Assembly: GCA_002397465.1 (NCBI GenBank)
Contig: DHAP01000024.1
Span: forward strand, 1 to 25,591
Reading direction: 5' to 3'
Origin: Caryophanales bacterium UBA4951
GTDB lineage: Bacteria; Bacillota_I; Bacilli_A; RFN20; CAG-826
DNA: 25,591 nt
Shown piece after piece: positions 1-7,371 of this stretch. Positions within the stretch are counted from its first letter, which is position 1; each line of letters starts with the position of its first letter. A program made the position numbers and the translations under genes. Under the pieces are notes generated by a model, which was given only the letters and a program-made list of their open reading frames with translations, made no database searches and was not told where the DNA came from.

Positions 1-11
1 TGTGACAGGAC

Positions 12-89
12 GAAGTCGTTCTTCCGAACAGGGACGATGGAATCCGTTCTCACCCGAAATCAAGATCGGTCGAAAGGCCGGTCTTTTTT
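12..89 (+). repeat. Structured 78-nt repeat, copy 1
   Basis: This segment aligns without gaps to 416-493, 404 nt further on, with about 12 mismatches in 78 positions; the last 34 positions are identical. Both copies can form the same 5' hairpin: TCGTTCT (16-22) pairs with GGGACGA (31-37) here and with GGAACGA in copy 2, so the G/A difference keeps the pair to U. The 8-nt loop differs. A second small helix, GG-AAT-CC (39-45) and its flanks, is kept by G-C to G-U changes. The unit ends in an intrinsic terminator. Conserved pairing with a variable loop suggests a transcribed RNA rather than coding DNA. I do not recognise the family. Confidence 0.7.
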
Positions 90-90
90 T
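62..90 (+). terminator. Intrinsic terminator, copy 1
   Basis: AAGATCGGTC, a GAAA tetraloop and GGCCGGTCTT form a 10-bp stem (two G-U pairs) followed by an uninterrupted T run to position 90. It would end transcription coming from left of the window on the plus strand. Confidence 0.88.
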
Positions 91-413
91 GATGCCGTCC
101 GTCCCGCGCGTTCTCGGCGGCCTTGGCGATTGTCTTCCCTGGGCGTACGGGACGAGCGGCGTCCGGCCCCATAATGGCGTCGAAAGGAGCGGGAAGGCCT
201 TGCGCCGCCTGGCTTTCGGGGCTCGGGCGGGGCGTCGGAGTGGGGTCCTCCCTCAATCAGCATGGATCAGAGTTAAAGAGATCGGTCGGTTCTGAGTCGG
301 GATGCTGCCAGTCGGATTTCCGGGGGCGGCCTTTTCGGCGTGGCGTGAGAGGTTTGCAGCAGGCGTCCCTTTTTGGAAAAACGGACTTGTTCTGTCACAG
401 TTTTTGATAGGGG
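91..413. other. GC-rich stretch with no supported gene
   Basis: This 323-nt stretch is visibly richer in GC than the surrounding genes. Open frames exist on both strands, but they lack ribosome binding sites and recognisable protein motifs, and the plus-strand one reads through the terminator at 62-90. It holds a third partial match to the repeat core (GATCGGTCG at 280) and an inverted repeat at 365-386 (GTCC and TTTTT pairing with AAAAA and GGAC). Because it ends in a second copy of the terminator element, it may be the body of a non-coding RNA or a decayed tandem unit; neither can be shown from sequence alone. Confidence 0.4.
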
Positions 414-415
414 AT

Positions 416-493
416 GAAATCGTTCTTCTATAAAGGAACGACGGAATCCGTCTCCAACAGAAATCAAGATCGGTCGAAAGGCCGGTCTTTTTT
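416..493 (+). repeat. Structured 78-nt repeat, copy 2
   Basis: This is the second copy of the element at 12-89. Its 5' hairpin is TCGTTCT (420-426) with GGAACGA (435-441) and loop TCTATAAA. The following helix GACGG-AAT-CCGTC (440-452) is fully Watson-Crick here, where copy 1 has two G-U pairs. The first hairpin and this helix share bases 440-441, so they may be alternative folds. The copy ends in the terminator at 466-493 and lies 27 nt before the HTH-nucleotidyltransferase gene. Confidence 0.7.
466..493 (+). terminator. Intrinsic terminator, copy 2
   Basis: The stem, GAAA loop and T run are the same as at 62-90: AAGATCGGTC pairs with GGCCGGTCTT, followed by T to 493. It separates whatever is transcribed from the left from the gene starting at 521. 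Confidence 0.88.
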
Positions 494-506
494 AATGCTT
501 GCCTAG

Positions 507-528
507 TTGCGCAAAAGTAAATGCGCAT
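507..528. promoter_or_regulatory. Paired palindromes at the start of the HTH gene
   Basis: TTGCGCAA (507-514) and ATGCGCAT (521-528) are two 8-bp perfect palindromes with the same TGCGCA core, centres 14 bp apart. The second overlaps the proposed start codon at 521. XRE-type proteins often bind such short palindromes to repress themselves, so autoregulation by the adjacent gene is a reasonable inference. Confidence 0.35.
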
Positions 529-1027
529 ATATCATATAAGCGTGAATGAATTAGAAAGAAAACGAAAAGAACTTGGAATAACGCAAATCGAGGCAGCCCG
601 GGCTCTCGGCGTTTCCCGCAGGACTTATCAGACCTATGAAAATGGCAAAAATGATGGGACCGTGTATGAGCAATTGCTTTCTAAGATGGAAGAAATGGGG
701 GCTTTGGATGGAAGCAACGTTGTCTTGGGGCGACGTTACATCGAACATGCTTGCTCACAGGTTTTCTCTCAATACCCCGAAGTGGAGTGCGCCTATCTTT
801 TTGGCTTTTATGCCAGAAAAACGGCTACAGGAAAAAGTGATGTGGACATTTTGATTGTCGGGGTTCCTCAAGGGATGAAATTCTTCGCGCTTGGAGCCGC
901 TCTCGAGGACGCCTTGCATAAAACAGTCGACCTCCATACTTACCGCGAACTTGCGAAAAACGAAGTTTTTGCCAAAGAATTTCTTTTAGAGGGCGTAAAA
1001 ATCTATGGATCCAAAAACCCATCTTAA
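521..1027 (+). CDS. XRE-HTH / MNT-type nucleotidyltransferase fusion protein
   Basis: The 168-residue protein has an N-terminal XRE helix-turn-helix (about residues 8-45, with LGITQIEAARALGVSRRTYQ) joined to a minimal nucleotidyltransferase domain (about 70-165). The transferase signature is present but altered: LFGFYARKTATGKSDVDILI has Gly95-Phe96 where most relatives have Gly-Ser, followed by Asp107 and Asp109 and a likely third acidic residue, Asp137. Such MNT domains usually pair with HEPN proteins in toxin-antitoxin modules, where MNT acts as antitoxin, often by adenylylating the toxin. No intact HEPN gene follows here. The start at 521 has no clear Shine-Dalgarno; GTG at 542 is an alternative that keeps the HTH. 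The Gly-Ser change could mean lost catalysis. Domain call is firm; role is inference. Confidence 0.85.
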   Translation: MRIYHISVNELERKRKELGITQIEAARALGVSRRTYQTYENGKNDGTVYEQLLSKMEEMGALDGSNVVLGRRYIEHACSQVFSQYPEVECAYLFGFYARKTATGKSDVDILIVGVPQGMKFFALGAALEDALHKTVDLHTYRELAKNEVFAKEFLLEGVKIYGSKNPS

Positions 1028-1061
1028 TTTGGGCTTGGTTGCTAGGCCAATTTTGGACTAA
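1005..1061 (+). pseudogene. Possible stub of a partner gene overlapping the MNT gene
   Basis: An ATG 23 nt inside the end of the nucleotidyltransferase gene opens an 18-codon frame (MDPKTHLNLGLVARPILD, then TAA). Overlap at this point is where a HEPN partner gene would normally begin. Downstream to about 1193 another frame reads SKLARNEDMIYKHAFEYQIC before a stop, which looks protein-like, but no continuous gene can be assembled. It may be a decayed partner gene or chance; I cannot show homology. Confidence 0.2.
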
Positions 1062-1268
1062 AACGGCCGCTGTTGTGGCGGGAAGGATTTGCTCTTCCCA
1101 AAAATAGTGGTTCAATCCCTCCCTAACTAATCCAAGCTGGCACGAAATGAAGACATGATCTATAAACACGCTTTTGAATATCAAATTTGTACCTAGATCA
1201 TTTTTCGCATTCGTGTCTCTTGGTTGAGTCTAAAATACCATCAGGCGTAGAAGAGATAAAACTTAAGG

Positions 1269-1298
1269 TTTTATAGCATCTCGCTTAAAGGATATAAT
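1269..1298 (+). promoter_or_regulatory. gdpP promoter, leaderless layout
   Basis: A perfect -10 box TATAAT (1293-1298) lies 9 nt before the gdpP ATG. The -35 is weak (TTTTAT near 1269-1274, 18-nt spacing). Transcription would start at or within a few bases of the start codon. A 7-bp inverted repeat, ATAAAAC / GTTTTAT with a 5-nt loop (1256-1274), overlaps the -35 area and could be an operator. Confidence 0.65.
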
Positions 1299-1307
1299 AA
1301 CGAGGCT

Positions 1308-3341
1308 ATGACCAAGACACTTTCTAAGTTCCGCGTATTCGGATTCATCCTCTTCCTCGTCGAGCTGATGGGGATGTTGGCAGTCGGCCTTTTCTATTAC
1401 TTTGACTGGCTGGGTTTTTCGAGCATCGACCACATCGTCTCTTACATGACTTTGTTCTATTTCGTCGTTGTGATGGTGAACGCTTTGTTCTATTGGTTCT
1501 CCCTCATCAAGGTCAATAGACTCCGTCAGAAGAACGACATGGAAGCCGCCAGTTTGGTGGGCGCTGACGTCCAAGAAGCCTATGACTTTGGCCAAATCGG
1601 CCTCATCGTCATCGACGACAATGACACGATCATGTGGGCCAACACCCTTTTCCAGACCCGTCAGATTGACTTGATCGACACCCAAATCTTTGATTGGCTG
1701 CCAGCCTTGAAAGACCTTGTGAACGCCCCGGTCAACAAAGTGGTCAAAGTCGAGATCAAGGGCCGCGAGTATGACGTCAAATATCTCTCTGAGCCAAAAG
1801 TCTTCATTTTCAAAGACGTCACCGAATACGAGAACGTCGTGAGCTACTCCAAAGAGCAAGCCGTCGTCTTGGGCATCATCCAGATCGATAACCTCAAGGA
1901 TTCCGTCAGCGACACCGACGAATCCGCGGATGTCGTCAACAAGATCCGTTCCATCGTCACCGACTATTGCCGTGACTTCGGGGTTTTGCTCCGTCACGTG
2001 AGAGGCGACACCTATTTCGGCGTCTGTAATTACGCTTCCCTAAAAAAGATGGAGGACGACAAGTTCTCAATCCTTGAAAAGGTCAGGGCCGCCGGAGCTA
2101 AGGAAGACAATCCTTTGACTTTGTCCATCGGCTTTGCCCATGATTTCCCAGATGTCTCCAAACTCAACGATATGGCCATGAACGCTCTCGACGTCGCCTT
2201 GTCTAGAGGCGGCGACCAGGCCGTTGTCTCTCAATATGGCGCGGAGCTTCGCTTCTTCGGCGGCAAGACCGCGGCCATCGAGACCACCTCGAAAGTCAGG
2301 GTCCGTTCGGTTGCTGACTCCGTAATCTCCCTTATCAAGAGTTCCACCAACGTCTTTATCATGGGCCATCAGGAAATGGACATGGATGCTTTGGGCAGCT
2401 GCTTAGGCATCATGGCCATCTGCGATTGGTGCGGCAAAAACTCAAAGGTCGTCTACAATGCGAAACTCGCTGAGAAGAAGTGCAAGATGGCGTTCCAGAA
2501 CTCTTTCAGCAAAGACGCTTTCGACAAGATGACGATCTCGCCGGAAGACGCCGTCGGACAGGTTAAAGATTCCACGCTTGTGGTGGTCGTTGACGTCTCA
2601 GTCCCTGAGATGGTCATGGCCCCAAAGCTTCTCGATAGGGCCGCGAAGGTCATCTGCATCGACCATCACCGCCGCAACGACAAATTCATCGAGCATCCGG
2701 TCTTGGCTTACATCGAGCCGAGCGCTTCTAGCGCCTCCGAGCTTGTCACCGAGATGATCCGTTACGCGACCGCCAACCCGAGGATCGAACTGAAACCGAC
2801 ATTCGCCACCTTGATGCTTTCCGGCATCTTCCTCGACAGCAACTACTTCAAGAGCAAGTCGACTGGCATGAGGACATTCGAGGCCGCGGAGATCTTAAAG
2901 GAATACGGCGCCGACAACTCGGTGGCCGACGACTTCTTGAAAGACGAGTTCGAAGAGTACTCTCTTATCACCAAGATCATCTCGACCATGCAAACCCCAC
3001 ACTATGGCATCGTCTATTGCGTCTCCGACGAGAAAGACATCGTCGAGCGTTCGACCCTTGCCAAGGTCGCCAACCAAGTCATGCAACTCAAGGACATCAA
3101 TGCCTGTTTCGTCATTGGGAAGACCGACGAAAAGAACATTCGCCTCTCCGCGAGAAGCGACGGCTCGATCAACGTTCAGCTTCTTTGCGAGAAGATGGGC
3201 GGCGGCGGACATTACACGATGGCCGCGGCCTTGTTCCCTGGCCAAAACAGCGCGAATGTCGTCAACACTTTGCTTACTACGTTAGATGAATATCTTGATA
3301 GCGCCCGCAACAGCGCCAATTCAGAAGGAGGAAGAATATGA
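1308..3341 (+). CDS. gdpP: c-di-AMP phosphodiesterase GdpP (DHH/DHHA1, degenerate GGDEF)
   Basis: This 677-residue protein has the GdpP architecture: two transmembrane helices (about residues 10-31 and 44-66), a PAS-like region (about 80-165), a degenerate GGDEF domain (about 180-310, where the signature is replaced by LRHVRGDTYF), a DHH phosphoesterase domain with His354, Asp358, Asp360 and Asp452-His453-His454, and a DHHA1 domain ending in the GGGGHYTMAAA substrate loop. The family hydrolyses cyclic di-AMP to pApA at the membrane and so controls turgor, potassium and cell-wall homeostasis. Length matches the usual 650-680 residues. It is the first gene of an operon with rplI and dnaB, overlapping rplI by 4 nt. 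There is no usable Shine-Dalgarno; see the promoter entry. Confidence 0.96.
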   Translation: MTKTLSKFRVFGFILFLVELMGMLAVGLFYYFDWLGFSSIDHIVSYMTLFYFVVVMVNALFYWFSLIKVNRLRQKNDMEAASLVGADVQEAYDFGQIGLIVIDDNDTIMWANTLFQTRQIDLIDTQIFDWLPALKDLVNAPVNKVVKVEIKGREYDVKYLSEPKVFIFKDVTEYENVVSYSKEQAVVLGIIQIDNLKDSVSDTDESADVVNKIRSIVTDYCRDFGVLLRHVRGDTYFGVCNYASLKKMEDDKFSILEKVRAAGAKEDNPLTLSIGFAHDFPDVSKLNDMAMNALDVALSRGGDQAVVSQYGAELRFFGGKTAAIETTSKVRVRSVADSVISLIKSSTNVFIMGHQEMDMDALGSCLGIMAICDWCGKNSKVVYNAKLAEKKCKMAFQNSFSKDAFDKMTISPEDAVGQVKDSTLVVVVDVSVPEMVMAPKLLDRAAKVICIDHHRRNDKFIEHPVLAYIEPSASSASELVTEMIRYATANPRIELKPTFATLMLSGIFLDSNYFKSKSTGMRTFEAAEILKEYGADNSVADDFLKDEFEEYSLITKIISTMQTPHYGIVYCVSDEKDIVERSTLAKVANQVMQLKDINACFVIGKTDEKNIRLSARSDGSINVQLLCEKMGGGGHYTMAAALFPGQNSANVVNTLLTTLDEYLDSARNSANSEGGRI

Positions 3342-3799
3342 AAGTCATCTTAGTCAAAGACGTCAAAGGAGTCGGAAAGAAAGGCGATACGGTCAACGTC
3401 AGCGATGGCTATGCCACCAACTTTTTGATACCGCGCTCATTAGCAGTTATCTCAACCCCGAACAATCAGGCCCAACTTGAGAAGAGCAACGCTCTCGAGG
3501 ATGCCAAACAAGTGAAGATGAAGGAAGAGGCTGAGCAATTAGCCAAACGCCTTGAGAACATCAACGTCGAATTCAAAGCCAAAGTCGGAAGCGATGGCAG
3601 GATGTTCGGAACCATCAGCCCCAAAGAGATCGAAGCTGGGATGAAGGAGCAGTGGAACATCATCATCGACAAGAGGAAGTTCATCGACAAATACCCAGCC
3701 AACGCGATTGGATACACCAGGCTCAAGATTGAGCTTTATAAGGGCAGCGCCGGGACCGTCGTAGGAACCGTCAACGTCCATATAAGCAAGGAGAACTAA
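3338..3799 (+). CDS. rplI: 50S ribosomal protein bL9
   Basis: The 153-residue product begins MKVILVKDVKGVGKKGD and continues GYATNFLIPRSLA, the conserved N-terminal RNA-binding domain of bL9. A long connecting helix (about residues 45-75) leads to the C-terminal domain (GRMFGTISPKEI). bL9 binds 23S rRNA near the L1 stalk and helps keep the reading frame. Length matches the usual 148-150 residues. The start is set by a strong Shine-Dalgarno (AAGGAGG, about 3326-3332) and overlaps the gdpP stop; the stop shares one base with the dnaB ATG, so the three genes are very likely translationally coupled. Confidence 0.98.
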   Translation: MKVILVKDVKGVGKKGDTVNVSDGYATNFLIPRSLAVISTPNNQAQLEKSNALEDAKQVKMKEEAEQLAKRLENINVEFKAKVGSDGRMFGTISPKEIEAGMKEQWNIIIDKRKFIDKYPANAIGYTRLKIELYKGSAGTVVGTVNVHISKEN

Positions 3800-5319
3800 T
3801 GGCAAAGATCACTCTCCCAAGCAACGTCGAAGCCGAACGTTCGGTTTTGGGCTCCATGCTCATGGACCCCAATGCCGCCGCCGTGGGCACGGTCACTTTG
3901 ACCGAAGAGAGTTTTTCTGGCGTCGACAAACGAAACGTCTTGGTCTTCAAGGCCATGAAGGAACTTGCCGACCACAAAGAAATCATCGATTCCACGAGCG
4001 TCATCAACGAACTCACAATCCTTAAGACCATCGATGATGCCGGCGGGGCCGACTACATCTTCGAGCTCGTCAGCTCTACCATCTCCCCAGATCAGATCGA
4101 CCACTATATCAAGATCGTCAGAGACCAAGCCGTCCTCAGGGACTTCTTGATCGAGCTTCAGAACATTCAGGACTCTTACGCCAACGGCGGCGTGAGCGAC
4201 ATCAGCGAATTCATCGCCTCTTCAAGCCAAAAACTTGAGGACATCGCCTCCAAACGTCAAGTCGGCGAATTCAAAGACTCAAGCGAAGTCGCCAAGGCCG
4301 TCCAGCTTCAGATCATGAGCGAGTCCAACCGTGGCAACCGCGGACTCACCGGCGTCGATACCGGCTATCCACGTCTTAACCAGTACACCCATGGCTGGCA
4401 GAAAGGCGACCTCGTCATCATCGCGGCCCGTCCTTCCGTCGGCAAGACCGCTTTCGCCTTGAACCTCTTGGTCAACGGGGCCAGATACCGCGATAAGCCC
4501 GTGGCTTTCTTCTCCTGCGAAATGGGCGCCGAGCAAATCATGAAGCGTCTTATCTCCAGCGACTCCTTGGTCAATTCGGAGTCTATTCAGACTGGTTTAT
4601 TGGGCGAGAAGGACCTCGAGAAGATCGACCGTTCCGTGAAGAGATTATCCAACACCAAAATCTATATCGATGACACCGCCAACCCGATGTTAGGCGACCT
4701 CATCGCCAAAGCGAGAAAGCTCAAGGCCGCCCATCCGGACCTAGCCATGATCGTCATCGACTACCTTAACCTCATCAGCACCGAAAGCCATTTCGACTCC
4801 AGGGCCAACGAGGTTTCATTGATCACCAAGAGCCTTAAGGAACTAGCCCGTTCCTTGTTGGTCCCAGTCATCGCCTTGACCCAGCTCAATCGTAGCGTCG
4901 AGCAAAACGTCGGACGTATCCCGATGCTTTCCAACCTGAAGGAATCCGGCTCCATCGAGCAGGACGCCGATATGGTTCTTCTCATGTACCGGAAGGATTA
5001 TTACAAGGATATTGGTGTCGCTGACGAGAAGCCGCAGGGATTTGCCAAGAATGGTTACACCCAGCAATTAGAGGAGAATGTCGAGGCCCAAAGAGCCAAA
5101 GTCGGCAAAGACCCCAACAGCGTCTCCGTCGTCACCTTCTCCGTGGCCAAGAACAGAAATGGCCGTACCGGAAGCATCACTCTCTTATTCGAGAAAGCCC
5201 ATTCGCGTTTCACTTCGCCATCTCTTGAACTCGAACAGATAGAAGCCAAGAAGAACGGCGTCAATCTCGAAGACTTCGATGAAGCTGATTTAGCCACCCC
5301 GAACAAAGGCGAGGATTGA
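3799..5319 (+). CDS. dnaB: Replicative DNA helicase DnaB
   Basis: This 506-residue hexameric helicase unwinds the replication fork and recruits primase. Residues about 8-110 form the N-terminal primase-interacting domain (VEAERSVLGSMLMDP). The RecA-like ATPase follows, with Walker A RPSVGKT (211-217), Walker B MIVIDYLNLI and the late motif LKESGSIEQDADMV. It is longer than the usual 440-460 residues because of an insertion of roughly 40 residues (KDIGVADEKPQ to VGKDPNSVS) before the conserved KNRNGRTGSITLLF segment. No intein is seen. The Shine-Dalgarno is AAGGAG just before the overlapping TAATG. The gdpP-rplI-dnaB linkage is typical of Bacilli. Product is certain; the insertion's role is unknown. 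Confidence 0.98.
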   Translation: MAKITLPSNVEAERSVLGSMLMDPNAAAVGTVTLTEESFSGVDKRNVLVFKAMKELADHKEIIDSTSVINELTILKTIDDAGGADYIFELVSSTISPDQIDHYIKIVRDQAVLRDFLIELQNIQDSYANGGVSDISEFIASSSQKLEDIASKRQVGEFKDSSEVAKAVQLQIMSESNRGNRGLTGVDTGYPRLNQYTHGWQKGDLVIIAARPSVGKTAFALNLLVNGARYRDKPVAFFSCEMGAEQIMKRLISSDSLVNSESIQTGLLGEKDLEKIDRSVKRLSNTKIYIDDTANPMLGDLIAKARKLKAAHPDLAMIVIDYLNLISTESHFDSRANEVSLITKSLKELARSLLVPVIALTQLNRSVEQNVGRIPMLSNLKESGSIEQDADMVLLMYRKDYYKDIGVADEKPQGFAKNGYTQQLEENVEAQRAKVGKDPNSVSVVTFSVAKNRNGRTGSITLLFEKAHSRFTSPSLELEQIEAKKNGVNLEDFDEADLATPNKGED

Positions 5320-6068
5320 TGATTCGTTTCCTCATCGTGGCGAGCGGATCAAAAGGCAACGCCACCCTTATCTATAGCGAGAACACTCTTTTTCAGATCG
5401 ACATGGGGATATCCCTCAAGCGGGTCAAAGAGGGTCTTTCGTCCATCAAGAAAAACCTCAAGGACGTCTCGGCTGTTTTGCTCACCCATGAGCATAGCGA
5501 CCACATCGGGACGATCGGAACCATCGAAGGCAGGATTCCCATCTTTGCTAGCGAGGGGACCTACCCTAATCCCAAAAGGACTTTGATACCTTATAAGAGC
5601 TTCAGGCTTGGCGATTTCATCATTGAGCCGATTCAGACCTCCCACGATGCGAATAACCCCGTGGGCTTTATCGTCTACCAAGATGATGAGAGGCTCGTCT
5701 ATGTCACCGACACCGGGTACTTAAGCGAAGAGAACCTCGCCATCATGAAAGACGCCGACTATTACATCATCGAAAGCAATCACGACCTGAAGATGCTTCT
5801 TTCTTCTAGAAGGCCAGCCTACCTGAAACAAAGGATTCATAGCGACGTCGGGCATCTTTCAAACGCCGACTCGGCTTTTTACATGGCCTCATTGGTCTCT
5901 AACAAGACAAAAGGCATCTATCTCGCCCATTTATCCGAGGAGTGCAACGCCCCGGAAGTGGCCTTGCGCACGTATAGAGAGGCTTTCACCAAAGAAGGGC
6001 TTTGCTTCGACGACTATCACGTCGTCTGCGCGAAGCAGTGGGAGAGCGTCAAAGGCGGCGACTTATGA
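5319..6068 (+). CDS. walJ: WalJ/YycJ-type metallo-beta-lactamase-fold hydrolase
   Basis: The 249-residue protein has a metallo-beta-lactamase fold. It opens with FLIVASGSKGNATLI and carries the metal motif THEHSDH (His57, His59, Asp61, His62 by the ATG start), a later VTDTGY and a C-terminal LAHLSEECN. In Bacillus and Streptococcus the homologue lies beside the walRK system and is proposed to be an exonuclease linked to mismatch repair and cell-division timing; no walRK genes are in this window. I chose ATG at 5319, which overlaps the dnaB TGA stop; TTG at 5316 would add one residue. GGCGAGG upstream serves as Shine-Dalgarno. It overlaps rlmH by 4 nt. Confidence 0.93.
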   Translation: MIRFLIVASGSKGNATLIYSENTLFQIDMGISLKRVKEGLSSIKKNLKDVSAVLLTHEHSDHIGTIGTIEGRIPIFASEGTYPNPKRTLIPYKSFRLGDFIIEPIQTSHDANNPVGFIVYQDDERLVYVTDTGYLSEENLAIMKDADYYIIESNHDLKMLLSSRRPAYLKQRIHSDVGHLSNADSAFYMASLVSNKTKGIYLAHLSEECNAPEVALRTYREAFTKEGLCFDDYHVVCAKQWESVKGGDL

Positions 6069-6544
6069 AGATCAGAATCCTGTGCGTCGGCCACCTCAAA
6101 GAGAAATACTGGAAGGCCGCGGAGGATGAATACGTCAAAAGGCTAGGGGCCTATTGCAAGGTCGAGATCGAAGAGCTCGATGATTTGGCGACCCCAGAGA
6201 AAGCCTCGGAAGCGATCGAGCTCTCCATCAAGGAAAAAGAAGGGGAGAAGATCCTTTCAAAGACCAAGCCCAGCGATTTCATCTGCACGTTGGATTTAAA
6301 CAAAGATGAGCCGGACTCAATCACTCTCTCAAAGAAGATGATGAAGATGATTGAGCGAAGCGGATCAAACCTCACTTTCGTGATTGGCGGCTCTTTGGGA
6401 TTATCTGAGCAAGTGAGAAAAAGGGCGAACGAAAGCCTTTCGCTCTCAAAGCTGACCTTCACCCACCAAATGACGAGAATCATCCTTCTTGAACAGATAT
6501 ACCGCAGCTTCAAAATAGCCCACAACGAGCCATACCATAAATAA
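6065..6544 (+). CDS. rlmH: 23S rRNA (pseudouridine1915-N3)-methyltransferase RlmH
   Basis: This 159-residue protein is exactly the usual RlmH length. It starts MKIRILCVGHLKEKYW, has the SAM-binding knot segment FVIGGSLGLSEQVRKRA and ends with the diagnostic THQMTRIILLEQIYRSFKIAHNEPYHK region. RlmH is a SPOUT-class homodimer that methylates pseudouridine 1915 in helix 69 of 23S rRNA on assembled 70S ribosomes. The ATG at 6065 sits in an ATGA overlap with the walJ stop. A longer in-frame start at 6002 would add unrelated arginine-rich residues and is rejected. It is the last gene of the gdpP operon and is followed by the convergent HAD gene. Confidence 0.98.
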   Translation: MKIRILCVGHLKEKYWKAAEDEYVKRLGAYCKVEIEELDDLATPEKASEAIELSIKEKEGEKILSKTKPSDFICTLDLNKDEPDSITLSKKMMKMIERSGSNLTFVIGGSLGLSEQVRKRANESLSLSKLTFTHQMTRIILLEQIYRSFKIAHNEPYHK

Positions 6545-6574
6545 AAGAAAAGGCCTCATCTAGTCGATGAGACC
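6545..6574 (-). terminator. Terminator of the HAD gene, overlapping its stop codon
   Basis: On the minus strand GGTCTCATC (6574-6566), loop GACTA and GATGAGGCC (6560-6552) form a 9-bp stem with one G-U pair, followed by TTTTCTTTT (6551-6543). The stop codon TAG (6562-6560) lies across the loop and the second arm. On the plus strand no T run follows, so it does not obviously terminate rlmH. Confidence 0.85.
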
Positions 6575-7357
6575 ATAATGACGCATGGCCTTGGCCCAGC
6601 CGTCTTCGTCGATGTCGTCAGTCACGTAGTCGGCGACCGCCTTGACGTCGGGAAGGGCTTTTCCTACCGCCACCGAAGCTCCGGTGAATAAAAGCATGTC
6701 GATGTCGTTATTGCCATCGCCGATGCTCATGGCGTTGCTTGGACCCCAGCCATAATACTCGAGGACCGCCATGATGCCTTTGGCTTTATCGGAGTCGTTT
6801 GGCATGATGTCGACCGCATACTCGTCCCACCTGGCAGCTTTGCAGTTCTTAAGGTGAGGAAGGAAGAGAGACTCATCGAAATCGTCACAGAAGGCTATCA
6901 TCTGATAGACGGTCCTATCATAAGGAATCGGGAATTTGCGGGGTTGTGGGAACCTCGTTCCGTATTTGGCGTGGGCATCGATTACCCTGTCGTCGATCAT
7001 GTTGATATGCCCTTCGCTCTCCTCGATGAGAGTGAGACCGAATTTGAGACGATAAGAGAACTTGATCATCGCGTTGACGACGTCCGCGGGGATTGGGTAC
7101 TTATAGATGACGACGTCCCCGATGGAGGCGCAGGCCCCGTTCATCATGACGATTCCGTCAGGATGGACGTAATCGAGGATTCCGCTTTTTCTGATGAGGT
7201 AATAGTTTCTGCCTGAGCAAAGGAATATCTTGATGCCCTTCGATTGCATCTCTTTTATGGCCTTGATGGCGCTGGGGGGCACACGGTTGGTTACGTGCGA
7301 ATATAGGGTTCCGTCGATATCGGTGAATACTACTTTAATGTCTTTTTGTTTGTTCAA
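6560..7357 (-). CDS. HAD-IIB (Cof-type) sugar/nucleotide phosphatase
   Basis: This 265-residue cytosolic hydrolase belongs to the Cof/HAD-IIB branch. Motif I is FTDIDGTLYS (Asp13 nucleophile, Asp15 acid/base), motif II is CSGRNY, and motif IV is SIGDGNNDIDML; the cap domain lies between about residues 85 and 190. Members dephosphorylate small phosphorylated sugars, FMN or similar metabolites; the substrate cannot be read from sequence. The start is a TTG codon at 7357, chosen because AAAGGAGG sits 8 nt upstream on the minus strand and no better ATG exists before motif I. A possible -10 TAGAAT lies at 7383-7378. It converges on rlmH and is divergent from the small gene at 7416. Confidence 0.93.
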   Translation of the reverse strand: MNKQKDIKVVFTDIDGTLYSHVTNRVPPSAIKAIKEMQSKGIKIFLCSGRNYYLIRKSGILDYVHPDGIVMMNGACASIGDVVIYKYPIPADVVNAMIKFSYRLKFGLTLIEESEGHINMIDDRVIDAHAKYGTRFPQPRKFPIPYDRTVYQMIAFCDDFDESLFLPHLKNCKAARWDEYAVDIMPNDSDKAKGIMAVLEYYGWGPSNAMSIGDGNNDIDMLLFTGASVAVGKALPDVKAVADYVTDDIDEDGWAKAMRHYGLID

Positions 7358-7371
7358 AATTCGACCCTCCT

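Noticed and set aside
12..90. T-box riboswitch 3' end
   Set aside because: Copy 1 has TGGAA near a terminator, but neither copy has the AGGGTGGNACCGCG core, and copy 2 reads CGGAA, which could not pair with a tRNA CCA end.
2..295. 97-codon open frame on the plus strand at the left edge
   Set aside because: It runs through the terminator at 62-90, has no ribosome site and resembles no protein; it is a product of high GC content.
1256..1274. Terminator before gdpP
   Set aside because: The 7-bp AT-rich stem lacks a T run on either strand; it is noted only as a possible operator.
1263..1997. 244-codon antisense frame opposite gdpP
   Set aside because: It mirrors a well-supported gene, is rich in Asp/Val as expected for a shadow frame, and has no motif or ribosome site.
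6002..6064. Extended N-terminus for rlmH
   Set aside because: It would add an arginine-rich stretch inside walJ; the ATG at 6065 gives the exact family length and an ATGA overlap.
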